A stretch of DNA of 64,000 nt from the NCBI GenBank assembly GCA_026225945.1, contig JAMJFZ010004031.1, forward strand, positions 5,388,001-5,452,000, written 5' to 3'. The notes under the pieces are model-generated. The model was given only the letters and a program-made list of their open reading frames with translations, was not told where the DNA came from and made no database searches. Of the stretch, positions 45,390 to 57,405 are shown piece after piece (positions within the stretch are counted from its first letter, which is position 1; each line of letters begins with the position of its first letter). The stretch is from Cricetomys ansorgei (lineage: Eukaryota; Chordata; Mammalia; Rodentia; Nesomyidae). Made by a program: the position numbers and the translations under genes.

Positions 45390-45764
45390 GATTTAGCAAA
45401 TCTGAAGAAGCTACATCAAACTCCCAATGGCATGCCTCTCCATCAATTTTATTTAAGAAGGAGGCCCTTGGCCAAAAGCCCATCTTCATCCAGCCTCTGT
45501 CAAGCCTCAGGGTGCACAGCCAGGAGACAGTCAGATTTCACGCAAGGGTTTCTGGTGTTCCCAAACCGGCAGTCCAGTGGTTTCATAACCACCAGCCAAT
45601 TCTACCATCAAAAGATGTAGTTTTCCATTTTGAGGAGTCCACAGGCATGGCTTTAATGCTTATAGTTGATGCTTACCCAGAGCATGCTGGGGAATACTCT
45701 TGCAGAGCAACCAATAGTGCTGGGGAAGCCACTTGTGCAGCTACTCTCACAGTGACTGCAAAAG
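45390..45764 (+). CDS. Ttn: Titin exon 45: novex-1 cassette exon, Ig domain
   Basis: A 375-nt, phase 1-1 exon adding 125 residues, which equals the length difference I recall between human novex-1 and N2B titin. It starts GFSKSEEATSNSQWHASPSI, then PIFIQPLSSLRVHSQETVRF begins the Ig. It has VQWFHNHQPI and HAGEYSCRATNSAGEATCAA, ending TVTAKG. Novex-1 is a minor cardiac isoform in which this exon is included. All Ig landmarks are intact, so the exon looks functional here. Confidence 0.93.
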
Positions 45765-47616
45765 GTAAAGCCCCTCTCGCTCTAAGGACTTTGATTTGCT
45801 GTCTACCATCCCACCACTACTAATGAGATCCCTGCTGCTTGTTTCCCTGCATACTGCAGTCACTTGACAGTTTACTAACCAACTAACGGGCAATACGTCT
45901 TGCCAAGCCTCCAACTACGGGTTAACCTCCATGCTTGCATCTCACTGAAGTATGTGTTCCAGGCGATAGGAAACCACTGTTCTGTTAGGTGCCAGCTTTG
46001 CTCGGCTGTTTTCTTTTGGAAGAAAGGGATTTAGTTCCCAAAAGGATATTGCATCATTTCACCATCAGATGAATTTTCTGCCTAATCATATTTCAAAGCA
46101 TCTGATGGAGAACCCGTGGTGTGTCTGTTATAGTTAGCGAAGAAAAAAGTGGGTGGGGATGGAGAGAGAACCAGACTGTGTTACTGTGCAAGGCTGAAAA
46201 GATGACAAAAGGAAAGAGTCAGATGCTGTCCGCTGTCTGCATAAGCCTTCAATAACCATGAACTGCAGTGAATTTTTTCTCATATGGGTCTACGTTCTAG
46301 AGCACGCTGTATCCAGCATGCTGCTGTCACGTGACAGTGGCCTCTTTTGCCTTCATCTTCCATGCCATTTTATGTTGACCTATTCAAGTGAGAAAGCATC
46401 AAACTTAACATTCTCATCGCTTAATTATACAGTCCAAGCTCTGAATAGGCAAAGTTCTAGGAAAGACGTAAAAGAGTCCACAAAGTCCCAGAGAGCAGAC
46501 AGTTATTTTCTCACTAGGGAGGAGAGCAAAATATCCCAAAAGCAAATTAAATCATGTCAAAGATCATTGTGTAAATACGAAGTGTAGGTTTTTGAGAGGG
46601 TCTCTCAAAGCTTCACCCACACAGCAGCATCTGTTCCAGAGACAGGTTGCACCATGATGCACCTCTATCTCAAGGGGCAGGAAGTCCTGAGCTGTCAGAG
46701 AGATCTGCTGAAGGGTCTGGGCGGTTGGGGTGTGCCGAAGACTCTCCTGCCTCTTCAGGACCTCTGTAAAGTGGGGCAGCACTGTCAATTCCTCTGTGTT
46801 CTAGAAGACAAACCCTCTGTTGATATGATCTAGACTCGTGAAGGTGTAGTGACAGAGGCATCAGAGTGAATGATGGAATGGAAACATCGGCGTATAGACA
46901 TTGTTTAGCCAGTACACTGAGGACTGGAGCGCTGTGCTGTGCACAATGATTATGGAGAGACAACCTCAGCAGTGCTAGGGATAGAAGACGCTTGCCGATG
47001 TTTAGTTACACATGACTTGCTTCATTTCATCTTCATCATTTTATGAAGCTTTCTATGCAAATCAATGAATTCGTTCTTTAAACCACCTGTAGCATCTTAC
47101 CCATGAGCATGTTATGAAAGTAGTATGCCCAAACTTATAGGAGAATTTAACTCTCGACTCCAGGGTCACTTTGAAATCTAGGATCAGGAAATCCATCAAT
47201 TGCTTATGTGCATCTTTTCCTAATATTCATGAAAGACAAACCTTGAAATTATGCTAGAGAGGGCTAAAATATTGTAGTTGCCAAGTACTATTTGGGTGTT
47301 TATCATTGTATGTGACACTGAGCTGAATTTCAATTTAATTAATTCCATAGAAAGAGTTCAGCAAATTTTCATTAACGCTAAGTGCGTTTGCCATGCAGGA
47401 GTCACTGCCACCTCTCCTCAGGCCTGAGAGTTCTAGGTTTATGAAAATTAAAATTGGATATTGAAAATAATAAGATTTTATTTAGACTACAATTAATGGT
47501 CTGTAGATAGTTTTTCTATAAGTGATATTGCTTTTATATCCTTACATTTTCTTGAAATTATAGCGATTTTCTCATGGCAAAATCTTAAACCCTTGATTCA
47601 TAACCTTGCCTCTTAG

Positions 47617-47990
47617 GTGCAAATAGAATGAGAAAATCATATTTCAAGTGCCTGAAGCTTGGGTTACATATTTATAGGCAAAGGAACTTTACTGGGTCTC
47701 AAGGAGGATGGGGTCAGTGGACAGAGGGCAAGCATCCTCAGGGAGTCTGGGAAGGAGTAGCCACAAGTTCCTCCCTGGTCTTCATCAACGGTTGGTGGGT
47801 ATTAGAGATAATGAGGGAGCAGTACAGTTGTGTCTTGTGCACAGCTATGTCCGCGCTGAATCTTGGTCGTCCTTCTTGCCAATTGGGAGAATCAATCTCA
47901 TTCATTCGTTTAATACATCTGCAATCTCACTCACCAGAAGAGGAGTCTTTCTTTTCTGAATCCGAGGTTTTATTCCATGACAATCTCTGG
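47617..47990 (+). pseudogene. Possible decayed novex-2 Ig exon
   Basis: After a good acceptor-like sequence (CCTTGCCTCTTAG) comes an open stretch. Part of it reads SSSLVFINGWWVLEIMREQY followed by SCVLCTAMSALNLGRPSCQL. This resembles the end of a titin Ig (SLVIN...QYSCVA.NALGRPSC) with extra codons inserted. Upstream, a different frame gives LKEDGV, as in the Ig C-strand. The match is by eye only and may be fortuitous. Confidence 0.35.
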
Positions 47991-48305
47991 ATCTATCTCC
48001 ATGACACACCATGGAAATATCTCAGCAACTGAAGCCGCTCTGTCCGGAGCATTGGTTCACAGTCTCGCTGCGGCTTTCGGCCAGCACAGCCAATTCACAG
48101 AATGATGGTGTACTTAGAGGTGCTGTCTGAGAGTTGTGTAGGTGGCAGCGGTGACAGCTTTGCCACATTGTGTAACAGGGAGTTGGCTGTGTTATAGAAG
48201 TGGGAAAGTATGGATCTTTCGGATAGCTTCTAAAAAGTACAGTGCTGAGTGTCATCATAATTGAGATGGACACTTTTGCCCCAGGTATTCTTGTGTACTC
48301 AGTTC

Positions 48306-48408
48306 CTATTGATCAAGTTATTTTATTTTATTTTTTTATTTTATTTTATTTTATTATTTTATTTTATTAATTTTATTATTTTATTTTATTTTATTTTATT
48401 ATTTTATT
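48306..48408. repeat. (TTTTA)n-rich simple repeat
   Basis: Repeated TTTTA/TTATTTTA units directly adjoin the tail end of the antisense B1 at 48409. The tract probably grew from the A-rich tail of that B1. Confidence 0.9.
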
Positions 48409-48543
48409 TGAAACAGGATTTCTCTGTTGTAACTCTGCCCTGTAACTCACTCTGTAGACCAGTCTAGCCTTGAAGTCACAGGATCCTCCAACCTCTGCCT
48501 CATAAGTGCTGGGATTAAAGGCATGTGCTACCACCGCCCAACT
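48409..48543 (-). mobile_element. B1 SINE, antisense
   Basis: The + strand reads TGAAACAGGATTTCTCTGTT, CTCACTCTGTAGACCAGTCT and AAGTGCTGGGATTAAAGGCA, a typical B1 complement. Confidence 0.93.
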
Positions 48544-49765
48544 TGATTATGTTGTTAGAATGTTATTGAAGCAAGAGAATTTGAAAATCCAAACAGCCTT
48601 ACTTGCACTTATAAAAGTATTAAAGATAAGATACTTTTAGGCGTTTGAAGAATGAAGGATTGTGCACATGCATGTAATTATTCAATATAAAAACATATTT
48701 ATATGTGCTTCTTTTATATTCACCTAATAACATTTATATAGGTGACATGGCAGTCCATCGAGTTCAAAGAGGAATGTAGCTGGCTAGTTAGTCTGTTTGA
48801 ATAGAGGTCTTAAGTGCAGAATAAAATAGATCCATCATATGTTACTTTGAGCCTAACATGCTGCTTTCCTTCCCATCCTATTGACAGTCCACCTCCTTGG
48901 CATTCAGCATGAGCTGTGTTCTTCCAAGCATAGCTAATGCATTCCTATCCCTCACTTTAGCATTAAATAGCAAAAGAATCTCAAACCAGAGCAGTTACAA
49001 GAGTTACTCTTGGTTCAAACACTAGAAGTGTAATACTTAGAGAGCACAGAAAGTCACAGACTAAAACAGCCCATGAAGGGAAAGGGAATTATCAAAGAAA
49101 ACATCACGTTTGTCATTTATATCACGCCAAAAGATCACAAGGAAATGAAAAAAAAAAAAAAAAAAAAGCCCTCACATCGCTGACACAGTGCTACATAAAT
49201 TGGAGACTGTATTCTGGGTACCGGCCTCAGCCTGGAAGCTGTTCCAGAGCCCACTGTTCCTAGAAGATATACGCACTAGTTTGTTGTATCATAAAAGCAA
49301 TTTAGAGTCGAGGGATCTTTGTCTCACTGGCTGATATGTAACTGGACTTTGTATAGTTTTAAGTTTGAGAGGCAGTTCAAAGAAAGGACCCGTTTACTTG
49401 TGAAAAGTTTTCATTCTTCAGAAAAAAATAAAATGAAAGAGGCAAGCAAGCAAGTGCATGTGTCTAATAAATGTGGATTCACCTCTTAGCAAGTGTGAGG
49501 TCAGTAGGACATCATAAAAGGAATATTCCTTTAGCTTTTGAGTCTCTTTTCTGAGTGCATGTAAAGGCATGGGGGTTGGGACACTCCTCTGTGAACTTTG
49601 TTGTATATCAGCTTACCGGTTCATTTGGCATGGAGTTTTTGGTGAATGGGGGGGGGTGCAATTTTCTTTTTATAACAAAGGGGCAATGTTTTATCACATA
49701 AATCACGAATTGATTCAGAAACTGTATGCAATTACTCGCTAAAATGTCTTGTTTTTCTATTTTAG

Positions 49766-49822
49766 CCCCGGAATCAATTTTACATGAGAGGATCGACCAG
49801 CAGATTGAGATGGAGATGAAAG
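49766..49822 (+). CDS. Ttn: Titin exon 47: 18-codon linker
   Basis: A 57-nt, phase 1-1 exon reading APESILHERIDQQIEMEMK. It joins the tandem Ig block either to novex-3 or to the N2B exon. Both exons are entered in phase 1 with a Glu codon completed across the junction. Confidence 0.95.
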
Positions 49823-50886
49823 GTATTGCGGGGAATGTGAGATTAAAGTAGACATTATGGAGGATTAGTGGAGTCCTTGACCTACTTTATTTCTCTTAGT
49901 ATTATTTGGGAAACGGCATAGATGTACAAATGTATCTCTTTGAGTATATATTACTATATCGCATGCTGATGGTTATGTGCATTTCACGGTAATTTGTTGG
50001 AGGGTAGTTTTAAATCTCATATTGAAACGTGATCAGTCACATTCAGTTTCATGTTTGCCGCCATCTTTGGAAAGTGTGTACTAGGAACCATTGTCATTTT
50101 AATGCATGACTTCATGAAGTAGAAGTTTGTCTTCGAAATCACAGCGAATTGAATTGAATAATGGGTGTTAACCTGTCATTTTCAGAATGCGATGTCATGA
50201 CTGAATTATAATAGAAATGCTCCTTTGTTCAGGTTGTGTGAAAATCTTACTTTCCCATTCCTGATCTACACTTCACGCACACAGATCACTTTAACACTGA
50301 TATGTCTCTTACACTGGCTTGCAGATAGCTAGCTATCTTCTGTGACCCCTGCCTGCCTTATTTGCATAATGTTGTGACGTTCTAGCTGTATTAGTTCGAA
50401 TAAACGCCTTCTCATTTCATTTCATCTAATTATTTATGATCATAGTTCTATATATTTTTTAAATAGTTAATTCTCAAAAAGTCTAATAATTTAATCTGCA
50501 ATCAAAAGGACCAGAAAGGGCGTTTATTCTGCTCTCTGCAAGTCAGGTAAGATTTTTCCTCTTAGCCATCAAAACAGCAAAGTTGTCCTGCTCTCAAAAC
50601 AAATACACACAGGAATATGTTATTTCGAAATGCATTTTTGCTTGTTCAAGAAGAAATTTCAGCAGTCTGAAGAAAAGACCAGACAACGAACGGTTTTCGT
50701 GTCAGAATCTTTTAAACAGAGCATGGTGTTGCGTTTATTCGAACAAATATGGTGAGTGAAATTTTCATGGATTTGTGAGACTCTGTAGCATGCACTTTAT
50801 TTCCTATTTTGCAATTTCATTTATTTTCAACTTTTTCAATTGCTACGGAAAATAGTAAAATGCTTTGTAATTTAATTATTTTTCAG
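49823..50886 (+). other. Intron 47
   Basis: A 1.1-kb intron of unique AT-rich sequence. The acceptor TTATTTTTCAG ends at 50886. No repeat was recognised. Confidence 0.8.
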
Positions 50887-53800
50887 AACAGTTCTCTGAG
50901 GGGGAAGCCGAACTCTCAGGAGACACACGCAGTGCCTTCTCCGACTCTGAAGACATAGAACACTGCTCTGTGACGGCCAGGAGATACGCAAGTAGAATGT
51001 CATCCACAAGCTCCTGGCCTGAATGCTTCAAGCCTACTTTTACTCAAAAACTCACATTTCAATACGTTTTAGAGGGTGAACCTGTGGTTTTTACATGTAG
51101 ACTGATTGCCTGGCCAGCACCGGAAATGACTTGGTTTCATAATAATAGGCCCATCCCAACAGGTCTGCGTCGGGTTATAAGAACCGAGAATGATTTACAC
51201 CAACACTCTTCCAGCTTACAGGTGAAGAGGGTCCAAGGCCGAGACTCTGGAAGCTACAGGCTCTTGGCGGTGAATAGCGAGGGGTCTGCCGAGTCCAGCG
51301 CATCATTGCATGTTATCCAGAAAGGGCAAGATGAGAGATACTTAGAATTCCTGAAAAGGGCAGAGCAGACCTGTGAAAATGTGGAGGCTCTAGGAGAAGG
51401 GAGAAAAGAGAGAGTAAAGGTCAATCTGAGGTTTACTGGCTCCCCCTTCAACAAAAAACAAGACGTGGAACAAAAGGGAATGAAGAGAACCATACACTTT
51501 AGAACAGTGAGCCCCATCAGGAGGGCAGACTACCTACACGATGCCGAGTGGTCAGAAAGTAAACCTGATATCAGAGGAGGGTTTAATGTAGGTGTAAGTT
51601 TCCTGGATGAGGAGACCAAGATGAAGTTGCAGCGTTTACGGGAGGCTAGAAAAATCTTCTTAGAGAAAAGGAAATTATCTCTTTTAGACACATCATCTGA
51701 AATAAGCTCAGAGATGGTGAGAAGTGAGGATGTTGTTAGAGATGCTCTGTTCTCTAGAGAGGAAGTGAAGAGTGGGTTTGTGTATGAGTCTGAAGACAGG
51801 GATAGGGCCGATAACTCAGCTGAGAGAATCATTCTAAACCCATACTCCCTTCCTAATCAAGTACATCAACATAGAGACCTTCCTCTGGCCATCGAGGTGG
51901 CAGGTGGTGAAGTTCTCCCGACTGACATTAGCCTGAGCCAAGAGACAGTTCTAGAAGAAAGCATACCAAAGGGCTATTTGTATGAAAGTACTCTGGTAGG
52001 TGAAAGCACGCAGGCGAGGGCGCAGTTCGAAGAAGCTGAGAGCAGCACTGTGATCAGAGAGTCATCAGCGTTCTCCTCTGATCAGGAAATACAGGAATAT
52101 CACAGTGCAAAGCTCTCTCAAGTTCTCACACCATATTCCAGTGACGCTTTCGATACACTTGTACATATCAAAGAAACCGAAGATGTAGATAGTGAAGGAA
52201 GGACACAGAGGGCCTGGAGAGAGAGACAGTTCTCCGCCCCCACGGAAGCCGAATTCAAAACTGAGCAGGAGGAGAAAGCAAGCTCTTTTGAAAATTACTT
52301 CCAAAAGCATCCACAACGTTGCCCACCTTCATTTCTCCAAGATATTGAGTCTCAAGAAGTTTACGCGGGTGACAGCTGTAAGTTTGTATGTCACTTTCAA
52401 GGATACCCTCAGCCCATAGTGACATGGTATAACAACGAGCTGCCAATCCCACGCAGTCAAGGGTTCGCCACTCATACATTCGAGAACTACTCAACATTAA
52501 CCTTTCCCTCCGTTCAGCCTCGACACGGAGGCCCTGTTACCTGTGTGCTGTTCAACCAGTATGGAACGGTGAAAGCAACTGCTATGCTTAGTGTGAGGGC
52601 AAAACCAAGATATGATACCCGGCCTCCTAAGGTCCCAGTGTGGCCCGACTACACAGATGAAGAAGAGGAGCTAGCCTTGGTGTTTGACCAGGCAAAAAGT
52701 ACTCATCCGTCTTCCTGCCAAGAGGGCCAAGGACATCTTTATATGTTGAAAGCTCACCCCCCAGAGATGATTTCTGCAGACACTGAGCTGCTTTCCTTCC
52801 CTGTAGAAATTCAGATAACTGCAGCCACTCCAACCCCAGACCAGGACAAAGAGTGCAAGGAACTGTTCGAGTTGGAGTCCGAAGCAACGCCTCGAGATCA
52901 AACCACACAGTCACCAAAACACAAATTTATATTCTCCTCTGATATTACTAATGAGCCACCAAAAATGTTACAGGAAATGCCAAGGAATGCCAGTTGTAGG
53001 GAAGGGGATTCTATAGTGCTGGAGTGCTTAATATCGGGGGAGCCTCAGCCAGTGGTCACATGGTTTCATAAGGGAGTTCTTGTAAAACAGAACCAAAAGT
53101 TTGAGATTGAAGAAGATAATTATAGCCACAGGTTATATATTAATGATGTCGATTCACAAGATTCTGGAAGATATGAATGTGTTGCTGAAAACGAATCAGG
53201 CATAGTTGAGAGTATCTTAGATTTAACTGTAGAACCTATCACTTACAGGAAGTACAGTCAGTTGGAAAATGTAAGTGGTGTTTATGCACAATATTCCAAA
53301 AATCAGCAAGCACAGGTTCAGGAGGAATCTGTAGAGACACATGCTGCCCAATCAAACACAAGAGAATATTCTGTAAGGGAGTATTTTCAAAGCCTTGAGA
53401 CAATTGGGCAGGTGGACAAGAAAAATGAGGTATTCTGTACAACTTCAAGTGAAAAACTACCCGAGTTTCTACAGGGCCCGTCTAGACCTACAGAGAGCAA
53501 TGAGCCTCACAGAGCTGCATTCATACAGTGCCAAGACAAGGAACATGTAAGTGAAAAGTCGCATCCACACCAGGCAGAGGACACCGTTTATCCATTAGTT
53601 GATTATTTCAGCAACGCTAACATTAGAAAAGAAATCAGAGATAATTTTGGAAATCGTGGACCAGAATGGGGAAATGTTCAAGGGCATTCTGAATGTGATT
53701 ATGGGTTGAATATCTACTCTGAGAGAACCTCTGACACAGTTCAGGACGCAAAAGACTCGTCTGTCACTACCTATGAGGAAGTCCTTTTAGGGGAGAGGTA

Positions 53801-56800
53801 CTACCCAGGGAAAAAGGTGAAGCATAAGATCATCGCATTTGAAAAGCTGCATCGTGCAGAAAAGGGAGTTCTAGAAAAAAGAAGGACCAAGAAATCATTT
53901 GTTAGTGCCCCACAAAAGAAGCTAGATGATCTAGAGTTTTCTTTAAAGCAAAGAGAATCGGGATCAAGCAATCTGAGAGTAAATATGCACTGGGCAGAGG
54001 AGATGTCTTCACACACAGATTCATCTAACATTATAATGGATTTGAAGAAGCTTTCTACTCAAGCTCATGAGGAATTTGAAATAGAAGACAGGGAATGGCA
54101 GGAAGAAATGCATCCTCTAGATCAAGTCTTGGTTTCAGAAAATGTTGAGCTTGAAGCACCTGTTACATTTGACCTAAAGGCGTTTCACTCTCAGATAGAA
54201 AGTGCAGGTACAAAATCCCAAGACTTGGCCAATGGTGGACAAGATAAAGGCTCTTTAAAAACTCAGCATCCCGCTTCAGAAATGGCTCATACTGAAGATA
54301 TTGTCTGTGATCTAAAGCAAATGTATTCTCATGTAGAAGATCCAAGCAAGGTATTCGAGGGTCCAGAAACTGAAAATCAGCAGGAAACACACCACAAAGA
54401 AGAAAGTCCTATCAGCCAAAGCATTCAATACATACAGGAGCAAAACACAGCAATTTTAAAAACCGACCTCTCACTTAAGTCTTTTTCTGGAGCAGTCTAT
54501 GGTGAATCGCAGGCTTTATTTCAGACCTCATCTGCTGATACAGGAGAGACTAGTGTTTCTGGGAAAGATGGCTTTCTAGAAAACGGAGAAAGGAGTTTTA
54601 TCTCACAGTTGAAAAGGGCAGCAGGTGAGGAAGAGATTTTGAGGGCTCATGAAACGGAAGACAGATCCACCTCGGGACCAGCATTCAGTGTGACTCAGGG
54701 ACACAATGAAACTCTGGAAGACCCCAGCGGGGATGTTCAGGGAGCAGACACACTTCACAGACAGCTCTCTCTGAGTCAGTGCTTGCTCTTCTTGATGACT
54801 GGGGAACAGCAGGACCTAAAGGAACAGAAAAGCGAAACAAAGGGGGCCTCTGGAGAAGAAACCTGTCATGACGTTCACATTCAGAAGGAAAGCTCTGTCT
54901 CTACTATGGAAGGAGAAAAGAGACAAACTTGTTTTTCTGAAAATCTCCCTAGATTAGAGGAGGCCCAAACACCCGAAGAGAGGGAATCTGAGACCTCCCT
55001 AACACAGTACTTGCTGGCTGTGGGAAAGTCTGAGGTGCCTGAAGTTAGAGACACCAAACGCAAGGCCGAACTTGTCCAGAGTGAGTCAGTCACTTCAATG
55101 GAGGTGGAAGAAGTAACTTTCAACACTGTGTATGAATATTACAAACAGAAACAGGAATCCCTAGGGAGGCCCTATTCTCCTGAGTCTGAAGTCTCCATTG
55201 ACGTGGGAAGTACAAGTAGTGAAGAGCTGTCCGAGTTAGATCAGTTTTACAGCCCACCATCATCTGTGGAGCTTTTGGAGCCTCCAAAGTCTCCTGGTTT
55301 ATATTTTAAGCCTCCAGATATAGCCGAGCAATCCCTAGGGAACTCAAAAGGTGAGACTCTAGAAAGATACTCGGCGCCTTTTGAGAAAAATGGGGAAAGA
55401 TACTCAACACCATCTGAAGGTGAAATACCAGAAAGATACTCCACACCCTCAGGGGAGCCTCTAGAGAGATACTCCACTCCCCCTGGGGAGGCTCTGGAGA
55501 GATACTCCACTCCCCCAGGGGAGGCTCTGGAGAGATTTTCCACACCCCCAGGGGAGGCTCTGGAGAGATTTTCCACTCCCCCAGGGGAGGCTCTGGAGAG
55601 ATTTTCCACTCCCCCAGGGGAGGCTCTGGAGAGATTTTCCACTCCCCCAGGGGAGGCTCAGGAGAGATTTTCCACTCCCCCGGGTGAAAGACTAGAGGGA
55701 GATTTAATTCCTACTAGAGGACCAAACCATAGTAGAAATGTAACCATGAGCCTGTCAAAAATAGCAAGGGAAGACAGCACACCAAATGAGCATTTCCATA
55801 CACCTACAGAGGAGAGGAGCTCAGCTTATGAACTATGGCGCTCAGATTCATTCGGTACGCCCAATGAAGCCATCGAACCCAAAGACAATGAAATGCCCCC
55901 ATCTTTTATTGAGCCTCTGAGCAAAAGGAAGATATATGAGAACACAACACTAGGGTTCATCATTGAAGTCGAGGGTCTTCCGGTTCCTGGTGTGAAATGG
56001 TATCGAAATAAATCTTTGCTGGAGCCCGATGACAGAACCAAAATGGAAAGGGTGGGCAATGTATGTTCTCTGGAAATTTCTAACATTCAACAACGAGATG
56101 GGGGAGAGTACATGTGCCATGCAGTGAATATCATAGGAGAGGCAAAAAGCTTTGCAAAGGTGGATGTAATACCCCAGGAGGGAGAGGCTGTGGCACTCCC
56201 GCCACCGGTAACCCACCAGCACGTCATGGAATTTGACTTGGAAAACACCAGCTCGTCAAGAACACCTTCTCCTCAAGAGATTGTCCTGGAAGTGGAATTA
56301 AGTGAAAAAGACGTGAAGGAATTTGAAAAGCAGGTGAAAATAGTCACAGTTCCCGAATTTACCCCTGATCATAAAAGCATGATTGTGAGTTTAGATATTC
56401 TTCCATTGAATTTAGTAGATCCCAGTGCGGAGTCTGGGGGGAAAGGAGGCACGGACGTTGACATTGATTTAGAAGCATTTGAGATGCCTCCTCGCTTTAT
56501 AACACCCATCTGCGATTTTAAAATTCCAGAGAATTCTGATGCTGTGTTCAGATGTTCAGTCATAGGCATCCCTGCTCCGGAAGTCAGATGGTATAAGGAA
56601 TATATGTGCATTGAGCCAGATGACGTGAAGTATGTAATTAGCGAGGAGAAAGGGAGCCATAGTCTTAAAATCCGAGATGTCAGCCCTTCTGATAGCGCGA
56701 CCTACAGGTGCAGAGCTCTGAATAGTGCAGGAGAAGCCATCTGCCGAGGTTTCCTCACTATGGGAGAACCCCAACTCCCTGCTATGGTCACAAGGACAAG

Positions 56801-57167
56801 CAAAGTGACATTAAGCAGTCCGAAAGAGGAATTAGTCTTAAGGAGCAAATATGCAGACAGCTTTTTTGAATTCCAGGTGATGGAAGGGCCTCCCAGGTTT
56901 ATCAAAGGTATTTCTGATTGTCATGCACCCTTAGGGACAGCAGCATACTTCCAGTGTTTAGTTCGAGGCTCTCCGAGACCCACAGTTTCTTGGTACAGAG
57001 ATGGAAAATTGGTCCAAGGATCAAGATTCAGTGCTGAAGAAAGAGGCATAGGGTTCCACAATCTGTTCATCACGGGCTTAGCACAAAGTGATGCGGGAGA
57101 GTACAGCTGCGTAGCCACAAACAACGCAGGAACGGCTAGGAGCTCCGCCAGTCTCACCCTCTCTTAA
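50887..57167 (+). CDS. Ttn: Titin exon 48: novex-3 terminal exon
   Basis: 6281 nt of coding sequence, entered in phase 1 (EQFSEGEAELSGDTRSAFSD) and ending at TAA 57165-57167. It is the alternative 3' exon that gives the short novex-3 isoform, which stops in the I-band and is reported to interact with obscurin. I see six Ig domains: about 51027-51320 (FKPTFTQKLTFQYVLEGEPV), 52321-52600, 52957-53236, 55890-56180, 56484-56770 and 56886-57164. Long unique, acidic, low-complexity regions separate them. An 11-residue repeat array lies at about 55345-55700. The last Ig ends SSASLTLS followed by stop. The reading frame is unbroken, so it looks functional. Confidence 0.97.
55345..55700 (+). repeat. 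Ttn: 33-bp coding minisatellite in novex-3
   Basis: Seven near-identical 33-bp units encode ERYSTPPGEAL / ERFSTPPGEAL, preceded by three diverged ones (ERYSAPFEKNG, ERYSTPSEGEIP, ERYSTPSGEPL). Each unit carries a STP motif, a possible proline-directed phosphorylation site. The central copies are almost identical at DNA level. Confidence 0.95.
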
Positions 57168-57405
57168 AGTGGAATTTCCCAGGGCCGCAGGCACTTCAAG
57201 TGCCTATGGATTAGCAGCCTTCCAAATGTACCCACTGTATTTGGATCATGACACTGAAGACCCCCTGGAGATGCAATCGTTCTGTGTAGGAACCTCCTCG
57301 TTGTAATGCATGTAAATATTCTGTGATCTAAGCACTGAAACCATCCCGTGTGTCAGTTACACGGTGTGTCATCCAGCACGATTAAACACCTCCTTGGCTA
57401 CCCAA
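57168..57405 (+). other. Ttn: 3' UTR of the novex-3 transcript
   Basis: The sequence from the stop codon to the presumed cleavage site is about 235 nt. It holds a Pumilio-type motif TGTAAATA (57311-57318) and the polyadenylation signal. The end is estimated from the signal and the GT-rich sequence downstream. Confidence 0.75.
57381..57386 (+). promoter_or_regulatory. Ttn: Polyadenylation signal ATTAAA (novex-3)
   Basis: ATTAAA is the common variant of AATAAA. It lies 214 nt past the stop codon and is followed within 30 nt by a GT-rich element (TGTTTGTGTTTGTACTTTT). This is the expected arrangement for cleavage and polyadenylation. Confidence 0.8.

Larger units (their letters stand above)
45765..49765 (+). 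other. Intron 45 (region where novex-2 is expected)
   Basis: 4.0 kb. No intact Ig-coding exon of the novex-2 type was found. A decayed Ig-like open stretch lies at about 47617-47990. A TTTTA-rich repeat and an antisense B1 lie at 48306-48545, and a poly(A) run at 49148-49167. Confidence 0.75.

Noticed and set aside
46258..46587. 109-codon open frame in the novex-2 interval
   Set aside because: It has no Ig landmarks, no convincing splice sites and ordinary intron composition.
55247..55642. Reverse-strand open frame with a repetitive SRASPGGVENL-like product
   Set aside because: It is the complement of the novex-3 33-bp coding minisatellite. The periodicity of a multiple of three keeps all frames open.
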